Shown here: positions 21,517 to 32,389 of the stretch, one piece after another
How positions within the stretch are numbered: position 1 is the first letter of the stretch
Layout of the letters: every line of letters begins with the position of its first letter
Source of the DNA: Erythroxylum novogranatense
Taxonomy: Eukaryota; Streptophyta; Magnoliopsida; Malpighiales; Erythroxylaceae
Direction: 5' to 3'
Assembly (NCBI GenBank): GCA_029891385.1
Contig: CM057227.1
Location: forward strand, 95,504,818-95,568,817
Length of the DNA: 64,000 nt
Made by a program: the position numbers and the translations under genes
Notes under the pieces: model-generated
What the model saw: only the letters and a program-made list of their open reading frames with translations
Database searches by the model: none
What the model was told of the DNA's origin: nothing

Positions 21517-21945
21517 AATAAAACTTTTATCCCGAAATTTCTTACCTGACTGGTCGAACAGATGAGGGTATTACCTCCTCATGTGCTCCTCAGTCTCTCA
21601 AGTAGCCTCCTCAGTCGAATGGTTCTTCCAAAGGACTTTCACCAATGGAATAACCCTGGACCTCAACTGCTTAACCCGCGATCCAATAATCTGTACCGGC
21701 TCCTCTACATAACTCAAATTACTGGCAACCTCAATCTCTTGAGCCGGAATCACATAGGTCGGGTCTGACCTATACCGTCTGAGCATACTCACGTGGAACA
21801 CATCATGCAACTGTGACATCTCACTCGGCAAGGACAATCTATATGCCAATGGTCCAATCCTCTCGAGGATCTCATAAGGACCAATATACCTAGAGCTCAA
21901 CTTGCCCTTACAGCCAAATTTGAGAACTCCTCTCCACGGAGACAC
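21504..21945 (-). pseudogene. pol: Integrase C-terminus and chromodomain, full-length unit
   Basis: The frame opens with KGKLSSRYIGPYEILERIGP and YRLSLPSEMSQLHDVFHVSM, the GPY/F-type C-terminal integrase domain, then LRRYRSDPTYVI. The chromodomain-like [20 protein letters not shown] with ATWETEEHM follows. A TGG to TGA/TAG-type stop after EEAT (about 21597) interrupts it; reading on, the frame closes with IRRGEL in LTR B. Known role: the chromodomain targets integration to heterochromatin. Confidence 0.82.
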
Positions 21946-22245
21946 TCAGAGGAACACCCTATCTCCCATACTGTACTCCATCTCTCTCCGATGCTGATCC
22001 ACATAGCTCTTCTGTCTCTCCTGAGCCGCCTTGACGCGACTCCGAATCAACTGTACCTTATCCACAGTGTCCTGAATCAACTCGGGACCCTCTATCATCC
22101 TCATACCCTCTTCTTCCTAGTAAAGAGGCGATCTATACTGACGTCCATACAACGCCTCATACGGTGCCATACCAATGCTGCTCTGGTACTGATTATTATT
22201 CGCAAACTCAACCAGAGGCAAATACTGATCCCATGCACCTCGGAA

Positions 22246-22936
22246 CTACAATACACAAGCTTGCAATATATCCTCAACAGTCTTAATAGTCCTCTCACTC
22301 TGCCCCTCTGTCTGAGGATGAAATGTTGTGTTGAAGTTCAATCTCGTACCCATAGCCGACTGCAAACTCCTCCAAAACCTCGAAGTAAATCTGGGATCCC
22401 TATCTGAAACTATCGACACCGGGACCCCATGCAGTCTCACAATCTCTGCCACATACTTCTGGGCCAACTGATCGAGAGTATTGCTCTCCCTCACTGGCAA
22501 GAAGTGAGCCGATTTAGTCAACCGGTCCACTATGACCCAGATCGCATCATGCTGCCTCGGCGTCCTAGGCAATCCCATAATAAAATCCATCGTAATGCAC
22601 TCTCATTTCCACTCTAGAATGGGTAATGAATGCAACTTACCCATCTGAGCTCGGTGCTCACCTTAACTCGCCTTGCACGTCGGATAATCGAGAAACAAAC
22701 TCTACCACCTGCCTCTTCATGCCTGGCCACCAGAAATGCAACTTAAGAGTGCGATACATCTTGGTAGTACCAGGATGCATGGCAAAGGCAGCTACATGCG
22801 CTTCCTCCAAAATCTCTCGCCTCAGATCATCCACATCCGAAACACATAATCTTTGTCCCATCCATAAAGTCGCATCTCTCAACTCAAACTCAGAAAGCCA
22901 TCTAGATCTGACTCTATCAATCAATCTCACTAACAC
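22246..22936 (-). pseudogene. pol: Integrase zinc-binding and catalytic core, full-length unit
   Basis: 22658-22936 carries the N-terminal H-H part (HVAAFAMHPGTTKMYRTLKL, then FWWPGMKRQV), but the following C-x2-C pair is destroyed by a small indel near 22676. 22246-22590 carries the catalytic core with all three acidic residues visible: VIVDRLTKSAHF, VSDRDPRFTSRFW and HPQTEGQSERT. The two parts are joined by frameshifted sequence, and a stop follows ACVL at about 22246. Integrase inserts the cDNA into the genome; this copy is inactive. Confidence 0.85.
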
Positions 22937-23050
22937 TGGATCTTGGTCCTAGACTCTCCTGATCCTGTCGTGCAGCATCGGCCTAAGCCTCAAAGTAGCA
23001 ATCAGAGCTCCATCTTGACCCAAATCCAGCTGCACATTCAGAGCTGTCAA

Positions 23051-23710
23051 CTAAACTAAATACGGTAATCTCGAAACTTGAATCTGAGCTGCACTACCAT
23101 GAGATCTCCTACTCAACGCATCAGCCACCACATTGGCCTTCCCGAGGTGGTACTCAATAGTACAGTCGTAATCCTTAAGAAACTCTAACCATCTCCTCTG
23201 CCTCAGATTCAGCTCTTGCTGACTCAAAAAATATCTCAAACTCTTATGATCAGTGAAGATCTGGAACGTCTCACCATACAAATAATGTCTCCAGATCTTC
23301 AGAGCAAACACAACTGCTGCTAATTCCAAGTCATGCACTGGATAATTCATCTCATGCTACCTCAACTGTCTCGAAGCATACGCTATAACTCTCCCATGCT
23401 GCATCAGTACAAATCCTAAACCTTGCTGCGAAGCATCACCGAAAACCTCAAACCCTCCAACTCCTAATGGCAAAGCTAACACCGGCGCCGTAGTCAACCG
23501 TTGTTTCAGCTCCTCAAAACTCCTCTGACACTCATCTGTCCAACTGAAGGCCACATTCTTCCTCAGAAGTTTTGTCAAATGGGTTGAGATCACTGAAAAC
23601 CCCTCGACAAACCTCCGGTAATAACCTGCCAATCCGAGGAAACTCCTCAACTCTGAAACATTCCTCAGAATCTCCCAACTCCTCACTGCCTCAATCATGT
23701 GAGGATCCAC
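23051..23710 (-). pseudogene. pol: Reverse transcriptase thumb/connection and RNase H, full-length unit
   Basis: 23357-23710 has the [19 protein letters not shown] and [15 protein letters not shown] segments that follow the RT palm in Ty3-gypsy. The RNase H begins at [18 protein letters not shown] (first acidic residue) and ends at 23051-23350 with [29 protein letters not shown] and [10 protein letters not shown] stop at about 23355 splits the two frames (LR stop HEMNYPVHD), and another stop follows LPYLV at 23051. The order matches the family. Confidence 0.85.
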
Positions 23711-23759
23711 CCGGATACCCTTACCCTACACAATGTGGCCTAAGAACACCACCTCATCC

Positions 23760-24580
23760 AGCCAAAATTCACATTTAGTGAATTTGGCATACAGCTGTCT
23801 ATCTCTCATAATCTGCAATATCGTCCTCAGATGCTCCGCATGCTCCTGTCTACTCCTCGAGTACACCAGAATATCATCAATGAATACAATAACAAACTAA
23901 TCCAGGTAGGGCTGAAAGAACTTATTCATCAAGGCCATGAAGGCTATCGGGGCATTAGTCAACCCGAACAGCATCACTAAGAACTCGAAATGCCCATACC
24001 TGCTCCTAAAGGCACTCTTAGGCACATCGACCTCTGCGATCCTCAACTGATAATATCCGGATCTCAAATCCAACTTGGTAAACACTTGATCTCCCTGCTA
24101 CTGATCAAATAAATCATCGATCCTAGGCAGTGGATATTTATTCTTGACTGTCACTCGATTCAGCTGCCTATAATCAATGCATAACCTCAAAGTCCTGTCC
24201 TTTTTCTTCACAAACAACACTGGAGCTCCCCACGATGACACACTCGGCCTGATGAACCCCTTATCTAGAAGCTCCTGCAACTAAGCCTTAAGCTCCCTCA
24301 GTTTCACAGGTGCCATCCTATATGGAGGTATAAATATAGTAGCGGTACCTCGAACGAGGTCAATCTCAAACTCCGTCTCCCGATCCGGCGGCAAACCCGG
24401 TAACTCCTCGGGAAACACATCTGGAAATTCCCTAATCACGGGAACATCTTGCAACCTCTGCTCTACTCTGGAATCCACCACATGCGCCAAATAAGCCTCA
24501 CAACCTCCCCACATCAACCTCAAGGCACTCAGAAAAGAAATCATCCTGGCTGGCACTGCCTGACTAACACCTCGAAACAC
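23760..24580 (-). pseudogene. pol: Reverse transcriptase palm, full-length unit
   Basis: 24281-24580 carries [20 protein letters not shown], the standard RT entry. 24098-24280 carries [19 protein letters not shown]. 23897-24085 carries [15 protein letters not shown] and [14 protein letters not shown]. The catalytic FIDD box is at about 23873-23881 in the same frame but lies beyond a TAG at about 23895 that replaces the CAG kept in the sister copy. Another TAG sits at 24095, one codon away from the equivalent stop in the sister. The polymerase is inactive. Confidence 0.85.
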
Positions 24581-24583
24581 AAC

Positions 24584-25136
24584 TCAGGGTTGACCAGGAG
24601 ACTCTAACACGACCTCCTTGGTATAGCAATCCATAACAACCCTATGGACAGCGAGCCAGTCCATCCCCAGAATCAAATAAATCTCTCTTAGAGGCAACAC
24701 TAACAGGTCTGCACTCAACTCCGACTGATCAATCATAATCGGACACCCCTTGCAGACCTCTCCCAAAACTGTAGTACTACCTAGAGGTGTACTCACCTCT
24801 AGCCCCTACTGCAACATCTCCCTATCTACATGCAATCTACATGCCACATGCGGTGCAATAAAAGAATGCGTGGACCCTAGATCTATCAATGGAAAAACCT
24901 CAATACCAGAGATCAGAAGCGAAGCTGCAACCACATTTGGAGAATCCTGGGCCTCCTGCCTAGTCATGGCGTGGACTCTAGCCTGGGACTGCGGTCGACT
25001 GCCACGACCCTCTGTCCCCACAAAAGAATCTCCACCTCTACCTCGGGCTCTGCCTCGGCCCCTGAATCTAGGTCCACTACTACGACTCTGCTGCACTGTC
25101 GAACTACTACCAGCTCTCCCACTCGCAGCAGACTAA
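24584..25136 (-). pseudogene. pol: Aspartic protease, full-length unit
   Basis: 24806-25096 carries the R/G-rich linker and the active-site motif LIDLGSTHSF with catalytic Asp intact. 24584-24796 carries the second half with [20 protein letters not shown]. Stops at about 24800 and 24583 break the frame. The protease processes the polyprotein. Confidence 0.82.
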
Positions 25137-25139
25137 ACT

Positions 25140-26103
25140 CCCAAAGTTAGCGGACAACTCCGAATCATATGATCCAACCGCAGGCTAAACAAGCTCCTGT
25201 CACTCTCCAGCACTCTCCACTGTGCCTCTTATCACAATGCACAAAAACTGGCAAAGCCTTTCCTGCTCCTCTGCCACTACCAGTCTGCCCAAATCCCCCC
25301 CTCTGAACAGAACCCTACTGTCTGAATCCTCCTGTTGATCAGAACCTGCTCTGGCATCTGCTAAAGCACCTACCAGAGCTACCTTGACTGTCACTAGATC
25401 TCTTGCCTCTGGATCCCTGACCAGTCTCAGTCCGACTCTGCCTCAAAAGCTGCTCAATCCGCACTGCAACGGCTCTCAACTCCATAAAGGTGCCCATATC
25501 AGACCGGGCTAACCTGGTACGGATCTCCAGATTAAGCCCTCCCTTGAATCTCCGACACCTATCAGACTCAGAGGCAATCAGAAAAGAAGCATACGCCATC
25601 AGCTCATTGAACCTAACCTCATAATCGGCCACTATCATCGACCCCTGTCTCAACTCTAAGAACTCCTGCATCTTCATCTCCAAATAGACCTTGGGCATGT
25701 AGTTGTCTCTAAATGCCCTCAAGAAATCATCTCACGACAATAAGCAAGGTCTGGTGGTACTGCCTGGAACAGTCTTCCACCACTGAAAGGCCGGACCCTG
25801 AAGCAGAGAAACTGCATAGTCAAAGCGCTCCTCAGAATCACAGTCCATCTGATCGAGGACTCTCTTTGTCCTCTCCAACCATCCCTCAACCTCTGCAGGG
25901 TCTGTGCTGCCATAGAAGTCAACAGCTCCCTGCTTGCGCAGTCTATCATACCTCCTCTCCCGTCTCACGGGAACTCTAGGAGGTAACTCCTCAGAATGAG
26001 GCATAGAGGACTCTCTACTAGCTCCCACTGATCCTAGGTCAGCTGGTTGATCCACTTGATCTCCAAGAACGGATGACCTATAACAAACAAGAATTCTGAT
26101 CAA
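25140..26103 (-). pseudogene. gag: Chromovirus gag, full-length unit
   Basis: It starts at 26103 (MIRILVCYRSS), the same start as the sister copy, 60-odd nt inside the primer site. It includes WLERTKRVLDQMDCDSEERF and LLQGPAFQWWKTV, then a TGA at about 25733 where the sister has a sense codon, then FRDNYMPKVYLEMKMQEFLE to SQSRF. The zinc knuckle at about 25175 has a 4-nt deletion relative to the sister copy (GGTTGGATC against GGTTCGATGGATC), shifting the frame before protease. Each sister is thus broken at different sites. Confidence 0.83.
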
Positions 26104-26163
26104 TTTCTGCTTTTCTCATTAAAATTTAAGCCTAAAATGCACTATGCCCAAAAGATGCCGAAC

Positions 26164-26180
26164 CATGCTCTTAGACCACC
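26164..26180 (-). promoter_or_regulatory. Primer binding site, initiator-Met tRNA type (full-length unit)
   Basis: The minus strand reads TGGTCTAAGAGCATGG just inside LTR C, two to three bases away from the consensus TGGTATCAGAGC and more diverged than the site beside LTR B. Confidence 0.65.
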
Positions 26181-26183
26181 TAA

Positions 26184-27687
26184 TGTAGCGCCCCCTTACC
26201 GTAGGGTATACACCGGGACGCCCGTAGGTCATACCGATACATAACCTACGATGAGGGTGCACTAAGATTCGATCATTTCTATAAACTTCATGGCATCAAT
26301 ATAATTAAACTACAATATCAAATTGCTCTCGTCGACACTCACACTGCAGGAAAAGTCTCGCTAACTGGAGCTAGGAGTCAACTATCGCTGTCCTAAAAAA
26401 TAAATGCAATGTTGGGTGAGTTTGCGAACTCAGCGAGAAATCATCATCGATGGTCCACCCAACTCATGCATATACAAACAATATCATATATCACAACCAG
26501 AAAATCTCATACATGCAATCCCACATTTATAAGGCATTTCGCCTTTCATACAATTCACCCTTGATCATTCATGTACAATGCATATGTGACACTTTCCGTT
26601 TATTACGTTGTTGTGACCGTGCGCCTGAGCTCATTTACGTTGAGCCAGTGGCTCTGAATACATTGGGCTTGAAGCCCTGATACGTTGAGCATAAAGCTCT
26701 GAAAATCATTAGGCACGAGGCCCTGTGCGTTGAGCTTAAAGCTCTGAATACGATGGCTGCACAGGTCACAACTGTCAATTATCTGATCATGCATAATGGC
26801 ATGAATGCACATGTTCCAAATTTTACTAATCGTGTCACAACCTAATATCACTATCCAATTTGCATTTGAAACCAATTAATGACAATTTATGCACAATTAA
26901 CACTTCTATAGCACACTCCAAATATTTCAAACACCTGTGGTCCGAAATCAATCAAAACAACCACACATAATCCTTCCTTAACTCCTCATGGCATAATTGC
27001 ATAAAATGTAACACATAAAGGTTGAGAAACCAACTAGGTTACTCACCTTTAACTTCCGAGCTACTGCCGGGAAGTCTCGCCTACGTCAGACGATCAACGA
27101 TCCACTTGAGCCTCTACAATAATCATAATATCCAAATATTACTAATTGTACAGTTTGAACTATTCAAAGATGCATATGTATCGAATAATTTACGTACTAT
27201 ACATGTTATACATTTCCGACCCTATTCCCGAATTATCTCAATTCTTATTCAAATTTCTAACCCTAATTCATCAAATCAAAATTCTAATCCTCCATTACCA
27301 TTGGACAATCAAATTCAGAACCGGAAAATCTAGTTAATCGGTCATTAGGTCAATTTTTTGGTCCGGACCTATTGCTCCGAAAATTTCAGAAAAATTCCTA
27401 AAATTCCTCAAAATTATAAAACTCACGATCATACACTCCAATTTCATATTTCAAACTCCAAATTCTCATTTCTTACTCTAATTAAATTTCTCACAGCTTA
27501 ATTGACCAAATCATCTCCAAATTACCAAATTACCCAATCTTATCGGGAATATGTCATACATGTATGTACATTTATGCTAATGCAATAATTACCAATTATC
27601 CAAATATACATAAGCTAAACAATACATGCACATGCCAATTAGGAATGCAATCTACTCTACCCATCCCATCGGTGACGGGATGTTACA
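26184..27687 (-). repeat. LTR C (outer 5' LTR, internally deleted, 1504 bp)
   Basis: It begins TGTAGCGCCCCC at 26184 and ends GATGTTACA at 27687. Relative to LTR B about 907 bp is missing (B 20142-21049) at a join in 27240-27250, leaving a 3-bp overlap TTC. A further short deletion removes CCCAAATTCCAATGG-type sequence just beyond. The hairpin array at 26642-26744 is intact; the CG-palindrome array is gone. Confidence 0.88.
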
Positions 27688-27692
27688 GATTA
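27688..27692. other. Target-site duplication GATTA, right
   Basis: GATTA directly follows the terminal TGTTACA of LTR C and matches 13826-13830. The two together bracket the entire three-LTR composite. Confidence 0.75.
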
Positions 27693-27989
27693 TCCTTAAT
27701 AAGTTATGGCATTTTCTTAAATCCTCCACTTTATTTGTGGAAACTTTTTTTCGTTGTGAGGATTTTCCTTTTGGTGGCCTTTATTGGAATCATCTCTCGT
27801 TTCCACATTTACCTTAACTTGAAGAAGTGATTAATCTGTGGTAATAATATAAAATTTAGGATCAATTTCCACCTATTCATCTTGCAAATTATAATCAATG
27901 CTCATGAGTTCACTAAAGTCTTCAATTTTTCACTTAAAATAAAACCCCCGAAACCTTGGATGCAAATGAAAAGAGTTTTAAAATGATAA
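27693..27989. other. Unassigned AT-rich spacer
   Basis: About 300 bp between the GATTA repeat and the SIRE-like LTR. I see no gene or repeat. Its left side continues the flank at 13830. Confidence 0.5.
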
Positions 27990-28999
27990 AGCATACACGA
28001 GCAAGAAAGGGGTAAATTGTGTGTGACTTGAAAATTTTTGCAAGATACTTTCAATTCATATAAATGATAGGGGCCTATTGAAACGGGAGAAACTTGTTAA
28101 AGTTTAAAACATAAAAGGAGCCTACTAAAATGAAGGAGCATGTCAAGCTTTAAAACGAAAAGAACCTCATGCAAATTAAATCAACAGTAACTAAAATGTG
28201 GAAATTTAAAAGTTAATGAAAGAGAAAGAACAACACAACCAATTTATACTGGTTTGACTTATAACAAAGCCCACTTCTAGTCTCCCTAAGTATCAAATTG
28301 AGTATTTAACTAATAAATCTCTAAGTAATGATTTGACAAGCCTCTCTATGCTTACAAGTAGTGATTTGACGAGCCTCTCTAAGTAGAATTTGTTCGATGT
28401 GAGCTTCAAAAAGTAACAGTCTTTCTTAATAAAGTATTTTCCCTTTCTAAGGCACAAAGGATTTGTTATGGATATGACTTTCAAGAATATTGATGCTATT
28501 GATGAATTTCAGGAAATCTTGCATATTTTGTGAATGTAGTAGCTCTTTTTTAAATAGGCATTCTCCTCAACTAACCATTGCTTAATTATTTAACTAACTA
28601 AATATGCCTTGAATCCTTTTAAAAAAATATTTTTGATATCATCTTTGACGATGTCTTCAAAAATCTAGATGTTTGAATAAATATTTGATTATATCTCATA
28701 ACCGACTATTAAATAAAGTAAATAGGAGGATCCTTTACTTATACAAAAATGATAGGGCTTATCTATTTTAGATTTTATGGGACCATATCTAAATAATCAA
28801 ATAAGTTTGTTAAAATAATTCCTACAAAATAGGAAAGCTTTATCCTGTTATTTTAAATAGATAACTAAAATATATAATCCCTTTTAACATCGTGACCTTT
28901 TGAATAAATAAGATAATTCCAAATAAATTTGAATTTTGTACCTAAATATTATTGGTTGTTATCATCAAAATCATTAATTTAGAAAGTCTTGAGCTAACA
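27990..28999 (-). repeat. 3' LTR of the SIRE-like element
   Basis: The sense strand begins TGTTAGCTCAAGAC at 28999 after the purine tract. It contains a TATA-like CTATTTAAAAAAG near 28550 and, downstream, a tandem pair of AGAGAGGCTYGTCAAATCA (28325-28385). The far end lies near the CAATTTACCCC motif around 28010, but the exact left border and any target repeat could not be fixed. Confidence 0.65.
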
Positions 29000-29016
29000 A
29001 TTTCTCCCTTTTTGAT
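29000..29016 (-). promoter_or_regulatory. Polypurine tract of the SIRE-like element
   Basis: On the minus strand, CATCATCAAAAAGGGAGAAAT runs up to the LTR start at 28999. The CATCATCAAAAAGGG lead-in is typical of this clade. Confidence 0.75.
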
Positions 29017-29520
29017 GATGACAAGCAATAATAGATATATTTTCAAAAAATTTAAATAATAGTGAAATATTTTGAAGGATACCTATAATCTTTATGTTTA
29101 AGACCTTCCTTATAATATTGATGAGAAGGAGCCTTTTATTAGTGCTAAATAGTAGGAGCCTATCTTTTGAAAAGTAGGTGCAAAGAACTTAAGTGTAGGC
29201 ATGAAGTTGCAAAAACAAAAATCAAATAAGTCAAGCATCTAATTGACATCTAATTTCACAAAAAAACATAAAATTACAATATCTAATTTCACAAAAGTAT
29301 ATATCAAAATATCAAAATATATCTCTCTATATTCTCCCCTTGTAATTATCAAAAACAAGGGCAAGAAAATTTATAGTCCACGTTAAAGGATTCAGACTAT
29401 CACAAAATATGCAAAAGCATTATTAGTAACAGACAAATATCACAAATATATATAAGCTAGAAAGCACAAAAATAGTCATATCAATGTCAAAACAACCATT
29501 AGAAAAATGTATGCATCTTA

Positions 29521-30051
29521 ACGAAAGTATTCTTTAAAAGATTCAATAAGAACAGAAAGAAGATTTTGCTTGTCCTTAATTTGATTATGCATTTGATCTT
29601 GATTTAGTCTAATCTCCCTCAGTTGTTGTTGAATATCTTGATTGTTGTTTTTTGGAGGAGGTTGTCGTGTTAGAGAAGGAGGTTGCTGTGATGCAGAAGG
29701 AGGCTATTGTACAAGAGCAGGACCTAGGACAATTGCTATTCTTTTTTATTTCTTTTCAACCCAGACATTGTCCTTTAACTTAAATCCATATTGATAAGGA
29801 ACGAAAGAATGAAACTTAGCAGGCGTATACCATTCCAAACCATCAAAAGATACATCATAGTAGGAAAATTTTTTGGTCAACAACATTCCATGAGGCAACC
29901 CTCCTGTAGTGTTCTTATGACTTCCTTTATCCATCATAAATCTCAAAATCATGGTTGGGAGGTTCATCCCATTGCCTTTTAATAAGTTCTAGACCATATA
30001 AGTTTCCAGAAGGCTGCATCTTTCCACTGAGCTATTTCTTGGAAAAATTGA
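29521..30051 (-). pseudogene. C-terminal part of the SIRE env-like ORF
   Basis: It encodes GGLPHGMLLTKKFSYYDVSF and the segment up to NVWVEKK, then, past a stop at 29746, a glutamine-rich tail with QQQLREIRLNQDQMHNQIKD (about 29560-29640) that looks like a coiled coil. This pattern belongs to the plant-transposon domain found in ORF2 of SIRE-type elements. The N-terminal half lies beyond the inserted LTR, from 33964 to 35370. Whether the ORF ever acted as an envelope is unproven. Confidence 0.65.
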
Positions 30052-31199
30052 TGTTGGCCCCTAAAATTTTTTCTTGATGAATAAGCATGATTTAAATAAT
30101 TTTGAGGTTTTAATAGATTAATTATTTTGTAATTATTTAATTATATCAAAGTTAGTAGGATTTATTAAATTGGGTAAGTGGAATTAAAGTGTTAAAGTTA
30201 TAGCAATGTTCAAGGGTATTTTTGGCAAGACACTAAAGGTTAAAAGATATAAAATCTATAAGGGAGGGTAAAATAGACTTTTTAGAATCATTAAGGACAT
30301 AAAAGGAAGAAGAAATTGTGGTCTTGCACTTTAAGAAGAGAGAAGAACAAAAATTGAAGAAAAAGAAGAGAGAGTGTCATGGAGCAGAGGGAGAAATACG
30401 AAGAGAAAAAGAGAAGGAGAGAAAGAAGAGAAAACAAGCTAGGATTACAATTTTCTTAGCCTTCAAGAGAGAGTTTGGTGTTGTTCAAGAAGAAAAAAAG
30501 GTAGAGGAAGAGAAGAGCTTCCATTTGAGCCAAAGATTTCTTCATTTGGTAAAGAATCAAGGTAAGATCATGTTAAATCTTTTGGATTTTTTGAAGGATT
30601 TTAGTTCATGGAGTTTAAAAAATGTATGAGTTTAAGTATTCTAGCACTAATTTTAGTGATTGTGCTTTGTGAGATTTTCAATTGAAAACCCTATTGAGTG
30701 AGATTTTTGTTATTGTAGAAGGAAATTAAGAAAGGCAAGAGAAGCAAGAGTACAGATATTTTGAGTAAGTCTTTAAACAAGGAAATCAAGATGGGCACAT
30801 GTTTATAATAGAGGAAATAAGCCATTAATGTTTTCTTTGAATCAAAGAAGTTTAATGTTTTCAATTGCATCATAAGTGTTGCATTTATTGTTTTTGAATG
30901 ATTTGAGAAATTGCAATATGTTGTTACATGAGTTGTTTGATGATTCATAAAAAGACTTTTAAAGTGAGTTTTTAAGAAGATAACATATTTACGAAATCAT
31001 GTTTTTGAAATATCTCAAGTTTATGAAATCAAGTTTCGAAAAAATGTCATTTTGGGCAATAAGTTACAAGTTATGAATTACATGTTATGTGGGTTTGTGG
31101 TGGATCCCTAAGTTAATTCAAGTGAACTTTAACAAAAGACTTCTCCCGCCTACCCGCTAGTGGCATGGAGCCCTTTCAAGGACTCTCATAAGTTCATGG

Positions 31200-31277
31200 C
31201 TACGCAAAGCCATTACGTGGGATTGTGTTAGTACGTTTTGTTCACGACTACATAGGACCCTTATGGGAAATGTGTAG
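31200..31277 (+). repeat. Two hairpins of the CTACA..TGTAG class, solo LTR 1
   Basis: At 31248-31277 the arms CTACATA and TGTGTAG enclose a second stem CCC/GGG. At 31200-31231 a degenerate relative has arms CTACGCA/TGTGTTAG enclosing CCA/TGG. Both are followed by GTACGTT and correspond to 41911-41988 in solo LTR 2. Confidence 0.6.
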
Positions 31278-31490
31278 TACGTTCCATTTTGGACCCACCC
31301 AAACTATTCTGATGTACTTATGTGCTTATGATTCGTGAACAAGTTTAATGCATTCATGTTTTAGGGTTCGTGAATTTGACTACACGATGAGAATTTGAGA
31401 AACGTGTTTTATGAACTCAATGAAAATTTTCTACAAGTAAAAATGTTTTCAAAGGTTTTGCTTATTTTTCCGTTATAAACTGTTATCCAT

Positions 31491-31532
31491 GAGCTTTCAA
31501 GCTCACCCCCTTTTTTCATCCCATCTTCAGGT
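31491..31532 (+). promoter_or_regulatory. Stem plus pyrimidine tract and CAGGT, solo LTR 1
   Basis: GAGCTTTCAAGCTC (6-bp stem) is followed by ACCCCCTTTTTTCATCCC and ATCTTCAGGTGA. This is a good match to a branch/polypyrimidine/acceptor layout and is conserved in all the long LTRs. Function is inferred only. Confidence 0.5.
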
Positions 31533-32246
31533 GATAGCTAAGAGATCAAGTGATCAAGAGACTAAGGGAATTTCTCCAAATTTGCTTATTTTGCATTTTG
31601 AGTTGGTTTTGGGAAAGCACAATATTTTAGTCACATTTCAAGTTTGTTTATTCAAGAAACTTTTGTAATTTGAGATTTTGAGATGATGATATAATGCGGC
31701 TTAGAAAGCCAATAAATATTTGTAAAACTTTATTCTTGTGATGTTAATGAATTATGAATGATGTATAGATGAAGTGAGTTGAAATTAGATATACGTGAAG
31801 AAGTTATCAACTTGAGTTGATGATCTTGGAACATGAATTGTTGATATATATCTATATATATATATATATAGATAGATAGATAGATATATATATACATAAG
31901 TGCGATGATATGGAAAGGAAAGATAGGAATTATGATTGATTAGATGTAGTTAAAGGTGAGGAGTCAAATGAGTTGAGATTTGAGAGTTTAATGAAGTCAA
32001 TTTGGAAGCTGAATGGTTATGCTCAGAACATTCCAAATTGCACAGTGCAAAATTTCAAGTCTTCCATAGAGTTAAATTTCGTGTTCTGACTTCAGGAGGA
32101 AAACTGGATTGATCTAGGCTAAATTAGACAAAGTTGTCTTCTAGAAAGTGTAGCTTATCTTTCTAGCTTTCTAGCGGTATATAGTATGAAATTTTTGGAC
32201 GTCGGGGTCAAAAGTTATGATCCTTATAAGTGGAGATGCTCACGAG

Positions 32247-32386
32247 TGATGACGTGTATCGCCTAGTGATGATGTGTATTTTCTAGTGATGACATGTATC
32301 ATCTGGCGATGACGTGTATCGTCTGGTAATGACGTGTAACGTCTAGTAATGATGTGTATCTTCTGATGATGACGTATATCTTCTAT
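32247..32386 (+). repeat. Seven-copy 20-bp tandem array with TGACGTGT core
   Basis: Units of the form GTGATGACGTGTATCGTCTG start at 32247, 32267, 32287, 32307, 32327, 32347 and 32367 with an exact 20-nt period. Most keep TGACGT or a one-base variant, the core recognised by plant bZIP factors. It sits between flanks homologous to solo LTR 3, which has a different array there. Confidence 0.85.
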
Positions 32387-32389
32387 GCA

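Larger units (their letters stand above)
13831..27687 (-). mobile_element. Three-LTR chromovirus (Tekay-like) composite
   Basis: The order on the minus strand is LTR C, primer site, full-length internal region, purine tract, LTR B, primer site, deleted internal region, purine tract, LTR A. Gag, protease, reverse transcriptase, RNase H, integrase and a C-terminal chromodomain-like tail are in the Ty3-gypsy order with integrase last, and the chromodomain points to the chromovirus branch. All internal junctions carry proper primer sites and purine tracts, so the middle LTR serves both units. Such structures arise by unequal recombination between LTRs; the details are discussed in the findings. 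Confidence 0.85.

Noticed and set aside
30318..30629. Lysine/glutamate-rich 103-residue frame in solo LTR 1
   Set aside because: It follows a purine tract inside an LTR and has no counterpart frame in the homologous solo LTR 3.
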